From Paenibacillus guangzhouensis (GTDB lineage Bacteria > Bacillota > Bacilli > Paenibacillales > Paenibacillaceae), in NCBI RefSeq assembly GCF_009363075.1, contig NZ_CP045293.1, forward strand, positions 2,914,001 through 2,978,000: DNA of 64,000 nt, in the 5' to 3' direction. The notes under the pieces were generated by a model. It was not told where the DNA came from, made no database searches, and saw only the letters and a program-made list of their open reading frames with translations. Positions 54,073-63,487 of the stretch are shown piece after piece (the first letter of the stretch is position 1; each line of letters begins with the position of its first letter). The translations under genes and the position numbers were made by a program.

Positions 54073-55179
54073 TTACTTCGTCTCGTAATCTTTCATCCAG
54101 TCTTGTAATCCTTGGGTGCTGCTGCCCCAACCTTTAATATATTTGGATAAATCCGTTGTCGATACTTGCTCTGCAGGAAGCGCATCACGGTGGACGAACA
54201 CAGGATCAAGCACGACGGTGTCGTCTGTCGTATCGCCATGCAGCTTCTGATACAGGTAGCGGACTTGGACACGTCCAATATCCTTCGGATCAACCGCCGC
54301 AGATGCTACCCATGGATTCGCTTTATCTTGAATCATCTGCAAGTCTTCATCACTCATATCGATTCCGTATACTTTAATCTCATCACGGCCTGCTTGCTGA
54401 ATCGCACGAGCTGCGCCTTTTGCGAACTCATCCCAAGCAGTCCATACCGCAGAGATATCCCCTTTGTTCGGGTATTGCTTCAAGATCGCTTCCATTTGCG
54501 CTTGGGTATCCAGTGCTGTATTCGCGGAAGCTGCACCGAATGTTGCAACCTCTTTAATGTCCGGATTTTTGCTCATGAAATCTTGATACGCGATTTGTCT
54601 GCGTTCCATTGGTGCAAAGCCCGCCACCCAGACTTTAACGATGTTGCCTTTGCCGCCGATATCTTTACCCAATTGCTCCAGTGTCATTTCCGCCATCTTC
54701 TGATCGCCCTGTTGAAGCACCGTTACGCCAGGTACTTTCACGTCGGCATCGAATGCGACAACTGGAATTTTGCTGTCAACTGCTTTCTGAATCCCCGCTT
54801 GCAGTGCTTCAGCCGTACCGTGATCCGTCAGAATCCCATCGAATTGCTGGGTAATCGCAACATTTAAGTTCGAAGCCATTTTCGTCAAATCGCTATCGGA
54901 AGCAAATACGCTCACTTCACCGCCGAACTTCTTCACTTCTTCCTTCACGCCTTCAATATACTGCTGTGAGAACGTACCGATGTTAAATTGCATAACAAGG
55001 GCGATTTTCTTCCCTTTTAGCGGCAGATCTTTCGATGCATCAGCTGATGTCTCCGAACCTGCATCCGCTTTGACATCGCTTGTTGTATTCTTTGCACCGC
55101 ATGCGCTGATGATGAATAACATCAAGATCAAAGAAATTAACGTTATTTTTTTGCTCACGATTCCAACCTTTGCTTTCAT
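54073..55179 (-). CDS. Sugar ABC transporter substrate-binding lipoprotein
   Basis: Type I periplasmic-binding-fold lipoprotein of 368 residues. Signal peptide ends in lipobox IISAC (lipid Cys about 27). KGKKIALVMQFNIGTFSQQYIEG and PVVAFDADVKVPGVTVLQ and AVWTAWDEFAKGAARAIQQAG are typical of RbsB/XylF-like proteins. Two ATG codons (55179, 55185) follow GGGGG; the second has the better spacing. First gene of the ABC operon with a promoter at 55254-55282. Confidence 0.9.
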   Translation of the reverse strand: MKAKVGIVSKKITLISLILMLFIISACGAKNTTSDVKADAGSETSADASKDLPLKGKKIALVMQFNIGTFSQQYIEGVKEEVKKFGGEVSVFASDSDLTKMASNLNVAITQQFDGILTDHGTAEALQAGIQKAVDSKIPVVAFDADVKVPGVTVLQQGDQKMAEMTLEQLGKDIGGKGNIVKVWVAGFAPMERRQIAYQDFMSKNPDIKEVATFGAASANTALDTQAQMEAILKQYPNKGDISAVWTAWDEFAKGAARAIQQAGRDEIKVYGIDMSDEDLQMIQDKANPWVASAAVDPKDIGRVQVRYLYQKLHGDTTDDTVVLDPVFVHRDALPAEQVSTTDLSKYIKGWGSSTQGLQDWMKDYETK

Positions 55180-55253
55180 TTTCATTTCCCCCTGTAACAA
55201 GTTCTCAATCTAGTAATCTTTAGGAACCTTTTCCCATAGATTCGTTAAGCAAT

Positions 55254-55282
55254 ACTATAACCTTTAATTCCGACCTTGTAAA
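55254..55282 (-). promoter_or_regulatory. Promoter of the sugar ABC operon
   Basis: TTTACA (55277-55282) and TATAGT (55254-55259), 17-base spacer, about 75 bases before the gene. No catabolite-response site was recognised. Confidence 0.6.
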
Positions 55283-55324
55283 TTGGTTTTAAAAATATTT
55301 TGGCGATTTTTCCCGAAAAACGAC

Positions 55325-55354
55325 AAAAGAGACGCTAGAGTAAGCGCCTCTTTT
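55325..55354 (-). terminator. Terminator of spoIVA
   Basis: Stem AAAAGAGGCGCT/AGCGTCTCTTTT (55343-55354 with 55325-55336) and a T-rich tail, 23 bases after the spoIVA stop. Confidence 0.85.
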
Positions 55355-55376
55355 ACTGAAGTATGATCCTTGAAGC

Positions 55377-56855
55377 CTATAGAATAATTGCGATCAATCC
55401 GCCTGAGCCTTCGTTGATGATGCGGCCCAGCGTCTCCTGCAGTTTGTATCTTGCATTATCTGGCATCATGGCAATTTTGCCTTGGATGCCTTCACGCACG
55501 ATGGAGTGCAGGGAGCGGCCGAACATATCTGAATCCCATACCTTGATCGGATCGTTCTCGAAATCCTGCATTAAGTAACGTACCAATTCTTCACTTTGCT
55601 TCTCGGTACCGATGATCGGTGCGAATTCCGATTCGACATCCACACGAATCATATGAATGGATGGTGCCGTTGCTTTGAGACGTACACCGAATCTTGAACC
55701 TTGACGGATGAGTTCTGGTTCATCAAGCTGCATCTCGGCAAGCGTCGGCGCTGCGATTCCATAACCCGTCGTCTTGACCATTTCCAGCGCTTCAGAGAAG
55801 CGGTCATATTCCCGCTTCGCATGGCTGAATTCCTGCATTAATTGCAAGAGATGATCTTTGCCACGGATTTCAACGCCGACGACTTCCATCAAGATTTGAT
55901 CATACAGCTCATCGGGTGCATAGAGGTCAATCTCGGCAACTCCTTGACCCATATTCATTCCGGAGAGTCCTGCACGATCGATGAAATCATATTCCATAAA
56001 TTGAGCGACAACGCGATCTACATCGCGCAACCGGCGAATATCCTTCACCGTGTCACGCACAGAGTTCTCGTAGTTGCTCCGGAGCCAGTGGTTATCATTT
56101 AGCACCATGACCCAGCTCGGAAGATTGACGTTCACTTCATGCACCGGGAACTCATAGAGAACCTCGCGCAGAACGCCCATCACATCTTCTTCACCCATGG
56201 TAGCGACGCTGAGCGTCATAACAGGAATATCGTATTTGGCAGCGAGCTCGCTGCGAAGCTGTAATGCCTCTTCGCTACGAGGGCGCGTGGAGTTAATGAT
56301 CAAGACGAACGGCTTGCCGACTTCTTTTAATTCGGCGATGACACGCTCTTCCGACTCCACATAGGAGCTGCGAGGAATTTCAGCAATCGTGCCATCGGTT
56401 GTTACGACGACACCTAGCGTGGAATGCTCTTGAATAACCTTACGCGTCCCAATCTCGGCAGCTTCTTGGAATGGGATCGGCTCTTCGAACCAAGGCGTTG
56501 AGATCATTCGAGGTCCATTCTCATCCTCATAGCCTTTGGCGCCGGATACCGCATAGCCTACGCAATCCACGACACGCACATTCACATCTAGGCCCTCAGC
56601 GACACGGATTTGCACCGCATTATTGGGTACGAATTTCGGTTCGGTCGTCATGATCGTTTTGCCCGCAGCACTCTGAGGTAACTCATCAATCGCTCTAGCG
56701 CGGTCTGCATCACTTGTAATATTGGGTAAAACAACCGTCTCCATAAACCGTTTGATAAAGGTTGATTTTCCCGTGCGGACCGCACCGACGACCCCGAGGT
56801 AAATATCCCCGCCGGTACGCTCAGCAATGTCCTTAAAAATGTCCACTTTTTCCAC
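55377..56855 (-). CDS. spoIVA: Stage IV sporulation protein A
   Basis: ATPase that polymerises on the forespore surface as base of the spore coat. The 492 residues have Walker A GAVRTGKSTFIKR (about 24-36), the VRVVDCVGYAV region and the C-terminal end SGGLIAIIL for membrane anchoring. GTG start with GGAGGGG upstream. Its presence implies an endospore-forming host. Confidence 0.97.
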   Translation of the reverse strand: MEKVDIFKDIAERTGGDIYLGVVGAVRTGKSTFIKRFMETVVLPNITSDADRARAIDELPQSAAGKTIMTTEPKFVPNNAVQIRVAEGLDVNVRVVDCVGYAVSGAKGYEDENGPRMISTPWFEEPIPFQEAAEIGTRKVIQEHSTLGVVVTTDGTIAEIPRSSYVESEERVIAELKEVGKPFVLIINSTRPRSEEALQLRSELAAKYDIPVMTLSVATMGEEDVMGVLREVLYEFPVHEVNVNLPSWVMVLNDNHWLRSNYENSVRDTVKDIRRLRDVDRVVAQFMEYDFIDRAGLSGMNMGQGVAEIDLYAPDELYDQILMEVVGVEIRGKDHLLQLMQEFSHAKREYDRFSEALEMVKTTGYGIAAPTLAEMQLDEPELIRQGSRFGVRLKATAPSIHMIRVDVESEFAPIIGTEKQSEELVRYLMQDFENDPIKVWDSDMFGRSLHSIVREGIQGKIAMMPDNARYKLQETLGRIINEGSGGLIAIIL

Positions 56856-57231
56856 TGATATCCCCTCCTAAAATTTCTCTGATAGACAAATCTACCAGAA
56901 AACTTGTTCACTATTCACTGCAACGTATGAGCTGTTGCCGTTGTCGCCAGTGTTTGCCGCCGCCAGGAATCAACTATGCGAAATGCGCGCAATGCGACGT
57001 TAACTCGTACATGCATTTGGACTAGTAACATCTTATGAGCGAGTGGAAAAAATATGACGTTTGTTTTGCAAAAAAATAGATTCTCGTCATCTCTCTCTTC
57101 TAGGTGTTACCGTCCATGAAGCCTTCCAAGTATGATATATGACCAAAGCGGCAACCATATACATCTTTTTTGAGCTGATCAAAATAAAAAGCCCTTCAAA
57201 ACGGTTCCACGTCTGAAGGACTTGCTCAACA
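56856..57231. other. 376-bp spacer between spoIVA and bdbC
   Basis: A terminator (57183-57219) ends the bdb transcript. The rest has CATACGTT and CATACTTG elements resembling SigE -10 boxes without fitting -35 boxes, and a 25-codon frame with weak ribosome site (about 57086-57163). No convincing gene; the promoter of spoIVA should lie here. Confidence 0.5.
57183..57219 (-). terminator. Terminator after bdbC
   Basis: Stem CCTTCA/TGAAGG (57214-57219 with 57193-57198) with a partly paired interior and GCTTTTTATTTT tail. Confidence 0.7.
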
Positions 57232-57672
57232 TTATTCATTGTCCGCCTCTTGCTCTTGCGCTCCGCGGCCCATTATGATCAATACAATCGCAATAAGAAC
57301 AAATGCTGTTAAAGCCAGCATCGGAATCGTAATAAAGCCGAACCAGTTCAAATAATCGAAATTACAAGGAATACCTACCTTACATGGCGCTAACTGTGCA
57401 AATCCCGGAATCTTCTGCTCAAGAATATGCCAAGTCGAAATGGAACCACCGATGAGGACCATCGGCAAAGCATACCGTGTAATGCGCGTATTGTGCTCGA
57501 AAGCTGCGATCCCCAAAATAATCACGAGTGGATACATCAAGATGCGTTGGAACCAGCATAACCGACACGGCTCATACAAGAGCACTTCACTCATATAGAG
57601 ACTGCCGGCCGTGGCAATGATCGAGATCAGCCATGCGACATAAAGCCCGTACTTCTGTATCCATTGTCTCAT
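57232..57672 (-). CDS. bdbC: Disulfide bond formation protein BdbC (DsbB-like)
   Basis: Quinone-linked membrane oxidase reoxidising BdbD. The 146 residues span four helices with Cys pairs in EPCRLCWFQRILMYP and LAPCKVGIPCNF. ATG at 57672 follows GGAGGG. Follows bdbD by 13 bases. Confidence 0.92.
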   Translation of the reverse strand: MRQWIQKYGLYVAWLISIIATAGSLYMSEVLLYEPCRLCWFQRILMYPLVIILGIAAFEHNTRITRYALPMVLIGGSISTWHILEQKIPGFAQLAPCKVGIPCNFDYLNWFGFITIPMLALTAFVLIAIVLIIMGRGAQEQEADNE

Positions 57673-57685
57673 GAAAGGCCCTCCA

Positions 57686-58432
57686 TTACTTCGATAGTTC
57701 AGCTTCAATCAATTTGGAGACATTCTCGAAATCTGGCGCCCCCACCGGCTTGCCATTCACAAATACAGTAGGCGTCGACGTGATGCCGAGTTGATTCACG
57801 ATCTTATGGTCGTTATCAAGTTCCTGATCAAGCAGTCCATCCTGAACCTCTTTCTTCACTTTCTCCACATCAATCCCCGGAATATCCTTCACGATGTTCG
57901 AGAGCATCTCTTCAGTCGCCCAGATCTCACGCTCATCGCCTTGCTGCTCATACAAATGCTGATAATAGGTCCAGAACGCTTCTGGATTCTGTTTGTATAC
58001 AGCTTCGCCGAACAAAGCAGCCCGCTTCGAATCGTTATCTGACAGCTTGAACGTCTCACTCATGAAAGAGAAGTTAATAAAGCTGATCTTCGCTTTCCCT
58101 GAATCAATATACTTTTCTTTTAATTTCGGGAACACGTCCGTCTCGAATTGGCGGCAAGATGGACACTTGAAGTCACCGAATTCCACAATTTCAACCTTCG
58201 CATCTTTATTGCCCAGCACCGGCTGGCCAGCCGTTGAGATCTCGTAGGTTTTTCCTTCTACAGGCGGTTCATCCGCTTTGGATGGTGATAAGGCATTGAT
58301 GACAACAAGTGCGCCAACCAACAGAACGACAACAATACCAAGAAACCACCCGAAAAATTTGTTATTCGGCTTCGATTTCGTCTTATTCCCCTTATATGTA
58401 GAAGTATTTTTCTTATTCTTGCTCTCACCCAT
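57686..58432 (-). CDS. bdbD: Thioredoxin-fold disulfide oxidoreductase BdbD (DsbA-like)
   Basis: Extracytoplasmic thiol oxidase that introduces disulfides. The 248 residues have an N-terminal membrane anchor (FFGWFLGIVVVLLVGALVVI), the active site FKCPSCRQFE (CxxC, near 95) and the cis-Pro TSTPTVFVNGKPV. Pairs with BdbC. ATG at 58432 follows GAGAGGTG. Confidence 0.92.
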   Translation of the reverse strand: MGESKNKKNTSTYKGNKTKSKPNNKFFGWFLGIVVVLLVGALVVINALSPSKADEPPVEGKTYEISTAGQPVLGNKDAKVEIVEFGDFKCPSCRQFETDVFPKLKEKYIDSGKAKISFINFSFMSETFKLSDNDSKRAALFGEAVYKQNPEAFWTYYQHLYEQQGDEREIWATEEMLSNIVKDIPGIDVEKVKKEVQDGLLDQELDNDHKIVNQLGITSTPTVFVNGKPVGAPDFENVSKLIEAELSK

Positions 58433-58456
58433 AATAGACACCTCTCCAATGATTTA

Positions 58457-59206
58457 TCAGTTACTTAATACAGGCACAGGCTGTTCATTGACCCAATGAT
58501 ATGCAGTTGATTTTACCGGTGAATAGAAAGATGCATCCACCAAATAATCACGCAAATCCTCTACCTTCGTACTTACGGTTCCCCCAGCCTTCTGAATGGC
58601 GGTTACGATATCTGCCGCATAATCGACATAGACTTTCCCCTTCTTATCGATCATAATCTGCGTCGGTTCCCCTGAATAAACGCTCTTAATCTCTGGCGGT
58701 TTGCCGCTTAGCTGCTTCGTATCAACTTCATAGAAGTCGGGGTAGAGTTCTTTCCCAAGCGGCAACGTCCCTGGATGCGCTTTCGCGAACTGATCGACAA
58801 GCTTCTGAATATCATTCATATGCTGGTAGACCGTTAAATCCATCAATTTCACAACAGGCTTGGTCTCTTCATTGATAATGATGAAGTAACCTGGGCCACC
58901 TTTCTCGTAGGAGGCCACCGGAACATCGCTCAGAAACTTCCCATCAACGAGAGGTTCAAAGTTAATCCGGTACTTCTCGAACTTCGGGACATCATTGCCG
59001 CTTGTAATGATCGGCAAAATTCCTTTTTCTTTCTGAAATGCTTCTACAGCATTCTGCACCAGCAGCGTCGTCTCCCGATAGGAGACTTGATTCTCCGCGC
59101 GAAGCTCCTTAGGATATAGGCATCCCGTTGTTGATAATGCCAGCATGGTAAGCACCACCATGATTCCGGCTGTTCGTATGTACTTGATACGCGACCTTGC
59201 TGTCAC
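58457..59206 (-). CDS. yphF: Lipoprotein of the YphF family
   Basis: A 249-residue protein with a lipobox (LALSTTGC, Cys about 29). No enzyme motif. In B. subtilis yphF lies close to spoIVA, which matches. GTG start overlaps the stop of the ferredoxin gene (GTGA). Role unknown, perhaps sporulation or spore-coat related. Confidence 0.75.
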   Translation of the reverse strand: MTARSRIKYIRTAGIMVVLTMLALSTTGCLYPKELRAENQVSYRETTLLVQNAVEAFQKEKGILPIITSGNDVPKFEKYRINFEPLVDGKFLSDVPVASYEKGGPGYFIIINEETKPVVKLMDLTVYQHMNDIQKLVDQFAKAHPGTLPLGKELYPDFYEVDTKQLSGKPPEIKSVYSGEPTQIMIDKKGKVYVDYAADIVTAIQKAGGTVSTKVEDLRDYLVDASFYSPVKSTAYHWVNEQPVPVLSN

Positions 59207-59547
59207 AACCAGTCATCCTCCTGTTTCTGACGGGCAAGCTGCTTTCGAATCGCCGCTTTGAGCGGATCTTCCGGGACGGTAACCGTCATTTCCCCGCTGA
59301 CTCGCGCTTGACAAGCAAGCCGAATCCCACGTTCGACAAGCGAGCCCAGTTTCATTTTTTCTTGCATTGTTGGAGGCATCAATCCTTCTTGATTCAACAC
59401 TTCAACTTTACACATCAAGCATGAAGCCCTGCCATCACAGCGCGTACGAATGGCTACTTTGGCGCGGCGAGCTGCATCTAGAATGGACGTGCCAGGTCTC
59501 ACTTGTATTTTTCGATGTTCCGGTTCAAATGTCACTTCGTACTGCAT
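59203..59547 (-). CDS. [2Fe-2S] ferredoxin
   Basis: Plant-type ferredoxin of 114 residues, with the Cys ligands CDGRASCLMC (C-x5-C-x2-C) and later RLACQARV. RPGTSILDAARRAKV precedes the cluster. It lies before yphF with GTGA overlap. The electron partner is unknown. Confidence 0.9.
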   Translation of the reverse strand: MQYEVTFEPEHRKIQVRPGTSILDAARRAKVAIRTRCDGRASCLMCKVEVLNQEGLMPPTMQEKMKLGSLVERGIRLACQARVSGEMTVTVPEDPLKAAIRKQLARQKQEDDWL

Positions 59548-59581
59548 CAGATTTGCCTCGCTTTGTTATGTACTTTCATGA

Positions 59582-59884
59582 CTAGAAGTATGTTTTGTTC
59601 TTGGCGCTAATGTCCCCTGCTTCACGAATAATCGCTTGGCAGCCCAGACGATAGCCTTCCTCAATCTCTTCTTCGTCCAGCCGATTCCATTCCGCATCCG
59701 TTGGCGGCTCTAAGAATTCTGCGCCAGACTCAACATAGCACCGGCAGCGCGCACAAGTCCCTCGCGTACAAGAGAAGCCCCAATCCACATCATGCTTGAT
59801 GGCAAGATCAAGGATCGACTTCCCAACTTCCGCCTCGACGGATTTTGTAATTTTCTTACCGATTAACTCTACTGCCTGTCCCAT
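59582..59884 (-). CDS. Second [2Fe-2S] ferredoxin
   Basis: A 100-residue ferredoxin with CTRGTCARC (C-x5-C-x2-C) and GYRLGCQAII. The ATG at 59884 follows GGGGG; an upstream TTG frame is less likely. It is 34 bases before the other ferredoxin gene. The two differ clearly, so they are not a recent duplication. Confidence 0.88.
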   Translation of the reverse strand: MGQAVELIGKKITKSVEAEVGKSILDLAIKHDVDWGFSCTRGTCARCRCYVESGAEFLEPPTDAEWNRLDEEEIEEGYRLGCQAIIREAGDISAKNKTYF

Positions 59885-59951
59885 GCTTAGCCCCCATTTC
59901 TCTGTTGTCAACTATTTATATCATACAGGCTCCACAACATTATAGCACTCC

Positions 59952-60005
59952 AAAAAAAAGAACAAAAGATGACTCTTCCATTCTCTCGAGTCCGCTTTTG
60001 TTCTT
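59952..60005 (-). terminator. Terminator after the spoVIF-like gene
   Basis: Long stem AAGAACAAAAG/CTTTTGTTCTT (59995-60005 with 59958-59968), with GACTC/GAGTC inside, and eight T residues. Confidence 0.9.
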
Positions 60006-60012
60006 GGTTCAT

Positions 60013-60285
60013 CTACTTCTTCATCAACATTTTCATCACCGATTCCATATTGCTCATCCCGCCGCTGCTCTTGACGGTTTTAATGATGTCATTGATGGTT
60101 GCTTCCGATACCGGAATCTTTGCCATGTTCGAAACTTGTTTTATAAGTTCGCGCAGCTGGGATTCGCTTTGCATCGTACTAGGCTTGACATTGCTGGCTA
60201 ATTTTTTGATTTGATTCTCGGATATATTTTTGCCGGTCTTTTGTTTTACTTTATTCAATATATCCTTAGATACGTTCTTAGACAT
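60013..60285 (-). CDS. Stage VI sporulation protein F-like
   Basis: A 90-residue, mostly helical and very basic protein, with ISENQIKKLASNVKPS and SSGGMSNMESVMKML at the C-terminal side. It resembles SpoVIF (YjcC) of spores. GGAGGGG precedes the ATG at 60285. In B. subtilis yjcC lies elsewhere, so the location is unusual. Confidence moderate. Confidence 0.7.
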   Translation of the reverse strand: MSKNVSKDILNKVKQKTGKNISENQIKKLASNVKPSTMQSESQLRELIKQVSNMAKIPVSEATINDIIKTVKSSGGMSNMESVMKMLMKK

Positions 60286-60361
60286 CGTACCCCTCCTCTG
60301 ACGTGACTTCAACACATCATATGAGAGGGACAGTCACTTGGTGTAGGCGAATGAACAGGGA

Positions 60362-61408
60362 CTAAGACTTTCGAATCCAATCTTCTTTCTGCGTCTTCGC
60401 GATCTCTTCAATCTCATGTGTTCTTACCCGACCCATAAGTGCTTCCACAGCTTGCTTGCTCGGTTTACCCTCGAACAACACTTGGTATAGCTGATCTGTA
60501 ATCGGCATATCGACATGGTATTGACGCGCCAACGCATAGGCAGCTTTGGTCGTTCGAATTCCTTCCACCACCATACCCATCTCTTGCAGCACCGTATCAA
60601 TGGACTTGCCTTGCCCGATCATCGAACCTGCACGCCAGTTCCGGCTGTGCTGACTGGTACACGTCACGACAAGATCGCCGACGCCCGCAAGTCCTGCGAA
60701 GGTCATCGGGTTAGCCCCCATTTCAAGGCCAAGTCGTGCAATCTCAGCTAATCCGCGCGTCAAAAGCGCTGCCTTCGCATTATCTCCATAACCAAGTCCA
60801 TCCGACAGTCCTGCCCCAAGCGCAATGATATTCTTGAGCGCACCCGACAGTTCAACGCCGAGCACATCCGGGTTCGTATAGACACGGAAGAATGAATTAA
60901 TGAATAAGTCTTGCGCCGCTTCTGCTGCTTGAAGATTCGCCGACGCCACAACGACCGTGGTCGGGCATAATCTTACAACTTCTTCAGCATGGCTAGGTCC
61001 TGACAAGACGACGATACGAGAAGGATCACATGCTAATTCTTCCGCGATGACAGTAGACATGCGCTTCAATGTCTCGGTCTCGAATCCTTTCGTCGCATGA
61101 ATAACAAGTGTATCTGCAGCAAGATACGCTTTCAATTCTCGCGTCACGGCTCGCATGGCTGAGGAAGGCGCAACGATTAAGACGGCCTCTGCACCGGTAA
61201 CAGCCTCTTCCATCGACGTCGTTGCGACGATGCGTGACGATAAATCAACCCCAGGCAAATAACGTTCATTCCGATGCTGTTCGTTCATTTGTTTGACTTG
61301 GTCGGCATTTCGTGACCACAGCATAACTTGGTGTTCATTATTGGCAAGGACGCTGGCAAGTGCAGTACCCCAGCTTCCTGCGACAAGGACAGCTACTTTT
61401 TTAGACAA
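60362..61408 (-). CDS. gpsA: Glycerol-3-phosphate dehydrogenase [NAD(P)+]
   Basis: Makes sn-glycerol 3-phosphate for phospholipids. The 348 residues have HATKGFE, SGPSHAEEVVRL, ALKNIIALGAGLSDGLGYGDN and TCTSQHSRNWRAG. The N-terminal dinucleotide motif reads VAVLVAGSWGTALAS, where most enzymes have GAGSWG. TTG start with AGGGG upstream; it overlaps plsY by 8 bases. Confidence 0.94.
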   Translation of the reverse strand: MSKKVAVLVAGSWGTALASVLANNEHQVMLWSRNADQVKQMNEQHRNERYLPGVDLSSRIVATTSMEEAVTGAEAVLIVAPSSAMRAVTRELKAYLAADTLVIHATKGFETETLKRMSTVIAEELACDPSRIVVLSGPSHAEEVVRLCPTTVVVASANLQAAEAAQDLFINSFFRVYTNPDVLGVELSGALKNIIALGAGLSDGLGYGDNAKAALLTRGLAEIARLGLEMGANPMTFAGLAGVGDLVVTCTSQHSRNWRAGSMIGQGKSIDTVLQEMGMVVEGIRTTKAAYALARQYHVDMPITDQLYQVLFEGKPSKQAVEALMGRVRTHEIEEIAKTQKEDWIRKS

Positions 61409-62015
61409 CGCGACGTTCCCCTTTCTTCGCACCCAGCTTGTTCTCTTTCCCCTGAACAATCTTCACGATATTCGTACGGTGTCTGACAAATGCGAAAATA
61501 CATAAGAGCAAGCTCGCCCACAAGACTTCATGCGGCCGATTCATCACAATAAGCAATATAGGCAATGCCGCGGAGAGGATTAACGACCCAAGGGATACAT
61601 ATCTTGTCACGGCAATGACGATGATCGCCGTAATGCCTGCGATCAAGGAAGGTAAGAAAGCAAGAGTCGCCATGACACCAATCGTCGTTGCAATCCCCTT
61701 TCCACCTTTGAACCGGAAATAAATAGGCCAGTTATGGCCCACAATCGCCGCAATCCCGCATAACACAGGAATCCAAGGGGAGACATCGCCCATCCACTTG
61801 CCTAGCCATACGGCTAGAATTCCTTTGCCCATATCCAGCAATAATACACAGATTCCCGGACCCTTGCCGAGGACCCGTAAGGTGTTCGTTGCACCTGCGT
61901 TGCCGCTGCCATGCTGGCGAATATCAATGCCTTTTAACCATTTGGCGATAACGACACTGAAGCTGACCGCACCGATGAGATAACTTAGAATGATTGAGAT
62001 AATCGCTAGAACCAC
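61401..62015 (-). CDS. plsY: Glycerol-3-phosphate acyltransferase PlsY
   Basis: Membrane enzyme using acyl phosphate to acylate glycerol 3-phosphate. The 204 residues have HGSGNAGATNTLRVLGK, GHNWPIYFRFKGGKGIATT and a late segment FVRHRTNIVKI. About five to seven helices. GTG start, GGGGAGGAG upstream. Followed by gpsA, whose product is its substrate. Confidence 0.95.
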   Translation of the reverse strand: MVLAIISIILSYLIGAVSFSVVIAKWLKGIDIRQHGSGNAGATNTLRVLGKGPGICVLLLDMGKGILAVWLGKWMGDVSPWIPVLCGIAAIVGHNWPIYFRFKGGKGIATTIGVMATLAFLPSLIAGITAIIVIAVTRYVSLGSLILSAALPILLIVMNRPHEVLWASLLLCIFAFVRHRTNIVKIVQGKENKLGAKKGERRVV

Positions 62016-62036
62016 AGTTCTCCTCCCCTTAACCCA

Positions 62037-63359
62037 CTATTCTTGATCGGTCTTCCGTCGAGTAAAGATACGAATCGGTGTGCCTTCGAACGTAAACGCA
62101 GCCCGTATCTTATTCTCAAGGTACCGTTCATATGAGAAGTGCATCAGCTCCGGATCATTAACGAAGACGACAATCGTCGGCGGTTTCACGGCAACTTGTG
62201 TCACGTAGTTAATCCGCATGCGACGACCTTTATCTGTCGGTGGAGGATTAATCGCAATCGCATCAGAGACGATATCATTAAGAATATGTGTCTGGATACG
62301 CTGCGCATGCTGCTCAGATACATGCTGTACAACAGGCAGAAGCTTGTGTAGACGCTGCTTTGTCTTCGCAGACAAATAAACAACCGGACTGTACGTCATG
62401 AATAGGAAGTGATCCCGAATTTTTTGCGTAAATTGTTGCATGGTCTTATCGTCCTTCTCGACAACATCCCACTTATTTACGACAAAGATCGATGCTTTCC
62501 CTGCATCATGCGCATACCCCGCGATATGTTTGTCTTGATCAATAATTCCTTCTTCGCCATTGATGACGACGAGGACAACATCCGCGCGCTCGATCGCTTT
62601 AATCGCACGCATGACGCTATATTTCTCTGTCGATTCATAGACTTTACCCCGTTTGCGCATACCAGCTGTATCGATCAGAACATATTTCTGTCCATCGCGT
62701 TCAAATGGGGTATCGATTGCATCTCGTGTAGTCCCGGCAATATCACTTACGATGACACGCTCTTCACCTAGAATCGCATTCACAAGCGATGATTTGCCGA
62801 CATTTGGACGGCCAATTAATGCAACACGAATGACATCCTCGTCATAGACTTCTTCTTCTTTCTCCGGGAGAAGCTCTACAACCGCATCGAGTAAATCGCC
62901 AATCCCTGTTCCGTGTGAGCCTGATAAGGCAATCGGATCACCTAAGCCCAGGCTGTAGAATTCATAAATTTCATCCATCCGGCTCAAGTTGTCAACTTTA
63001 TTCACTGCCAAGACGATTGGTTTGCCTGAACGGAACAAGAGCTGCGCTACTTCCTCATCGGCATTCGTTAGCCCGCTCTTCGCTTCACACATAAACACAA
63101 TCACATCCGCCTCTTCGATTGCAAGCTCAGCTTGGACTCGAATCGACTTCAAAATCACATCTTCGCCATCAATCTCAATACCGCCTGTATCAATGACGCT
63201 GAATGGTACACCGTTCCATTCAGCAGTCCCGTAAATACGGTCACGCGTAATCCCAGGCTTGTCTTCCACGATCGCTAGACGATCCCCGATAATCCGGTTG
63301 AAAATCGTCGATTTTCCTACGTTAGGACGCCCAACGATGGCAACTACGGGTCTAGACAT
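62037..63359 (-). CDS. der: GTPase Der
   Basis: Ribosome biogenesis GTPase with two G domains (440 residues). [14 protein letters not shown] near 10 and [19 protein letters not shown] near 178; [16 protein letters not shown] and VNKWD; a C-terminal KH-like domain. The ATG at 63359 follows AGGAGG. Heads the der-plsY-gpsA run. Confidence 0.97.
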   Translation of the reverse strand: MSRPVVAIVGRPNVGKSTIFNRIIGDRLAIVEDKPGITRDRIYGTAEWNGVPFSVIDTGGIEIDGEDVILKSIRVQAELAIEEADVIVFMCEAKSGLTNADEEVAQLLFRSGKPIVLAVNKVDNLSRMDEIYEFYSLGLGDPIALSGSHGTGIGDLLDAVVELLPEKEEEVYDEDVIRVALIGRPNVGKSSLVNAILGEERVIVSDIAGTTRDAIDTPFERDGQKYVLIDTAGMRKRGKVYESTEKYSVMRAIKAIERADVVLVVINGEEGIIDQDKHIAGYAHDAGKASIFVVNKWDVVEKDDKTMQQFTQKIRDHFLFMTYSPVVYLSAKTKQRLHKLLPVVQHVSEQHAQRIQTHILNDIVSDAIAINPPPTDKGRRMRINYVTQVAVKPPTIVVFVNDPELMHFSYERYLENKIRAAFTFEGTPIRIFTRRKTDQE

Positions 63360-63487
63360 AATCCATTTCCTCCTATATCGAATGCTTCTCTGCAATCATG
63401 AAGCTACATTCCTTCTAAATTTTCGTGCCCCAGCCAAAGTATTCGGAATCAACCGCAAAAGTTTCTCTTCACTTTGGTGAGTCTTTT

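Noticed and set aside
51522-55179. Naming the ABC genes rbsC/rbsA/rbsB
   Set aside because: The family is ribose-type, but no rbsK/rbsD/rbsR is present, so the substrate is not fixed.
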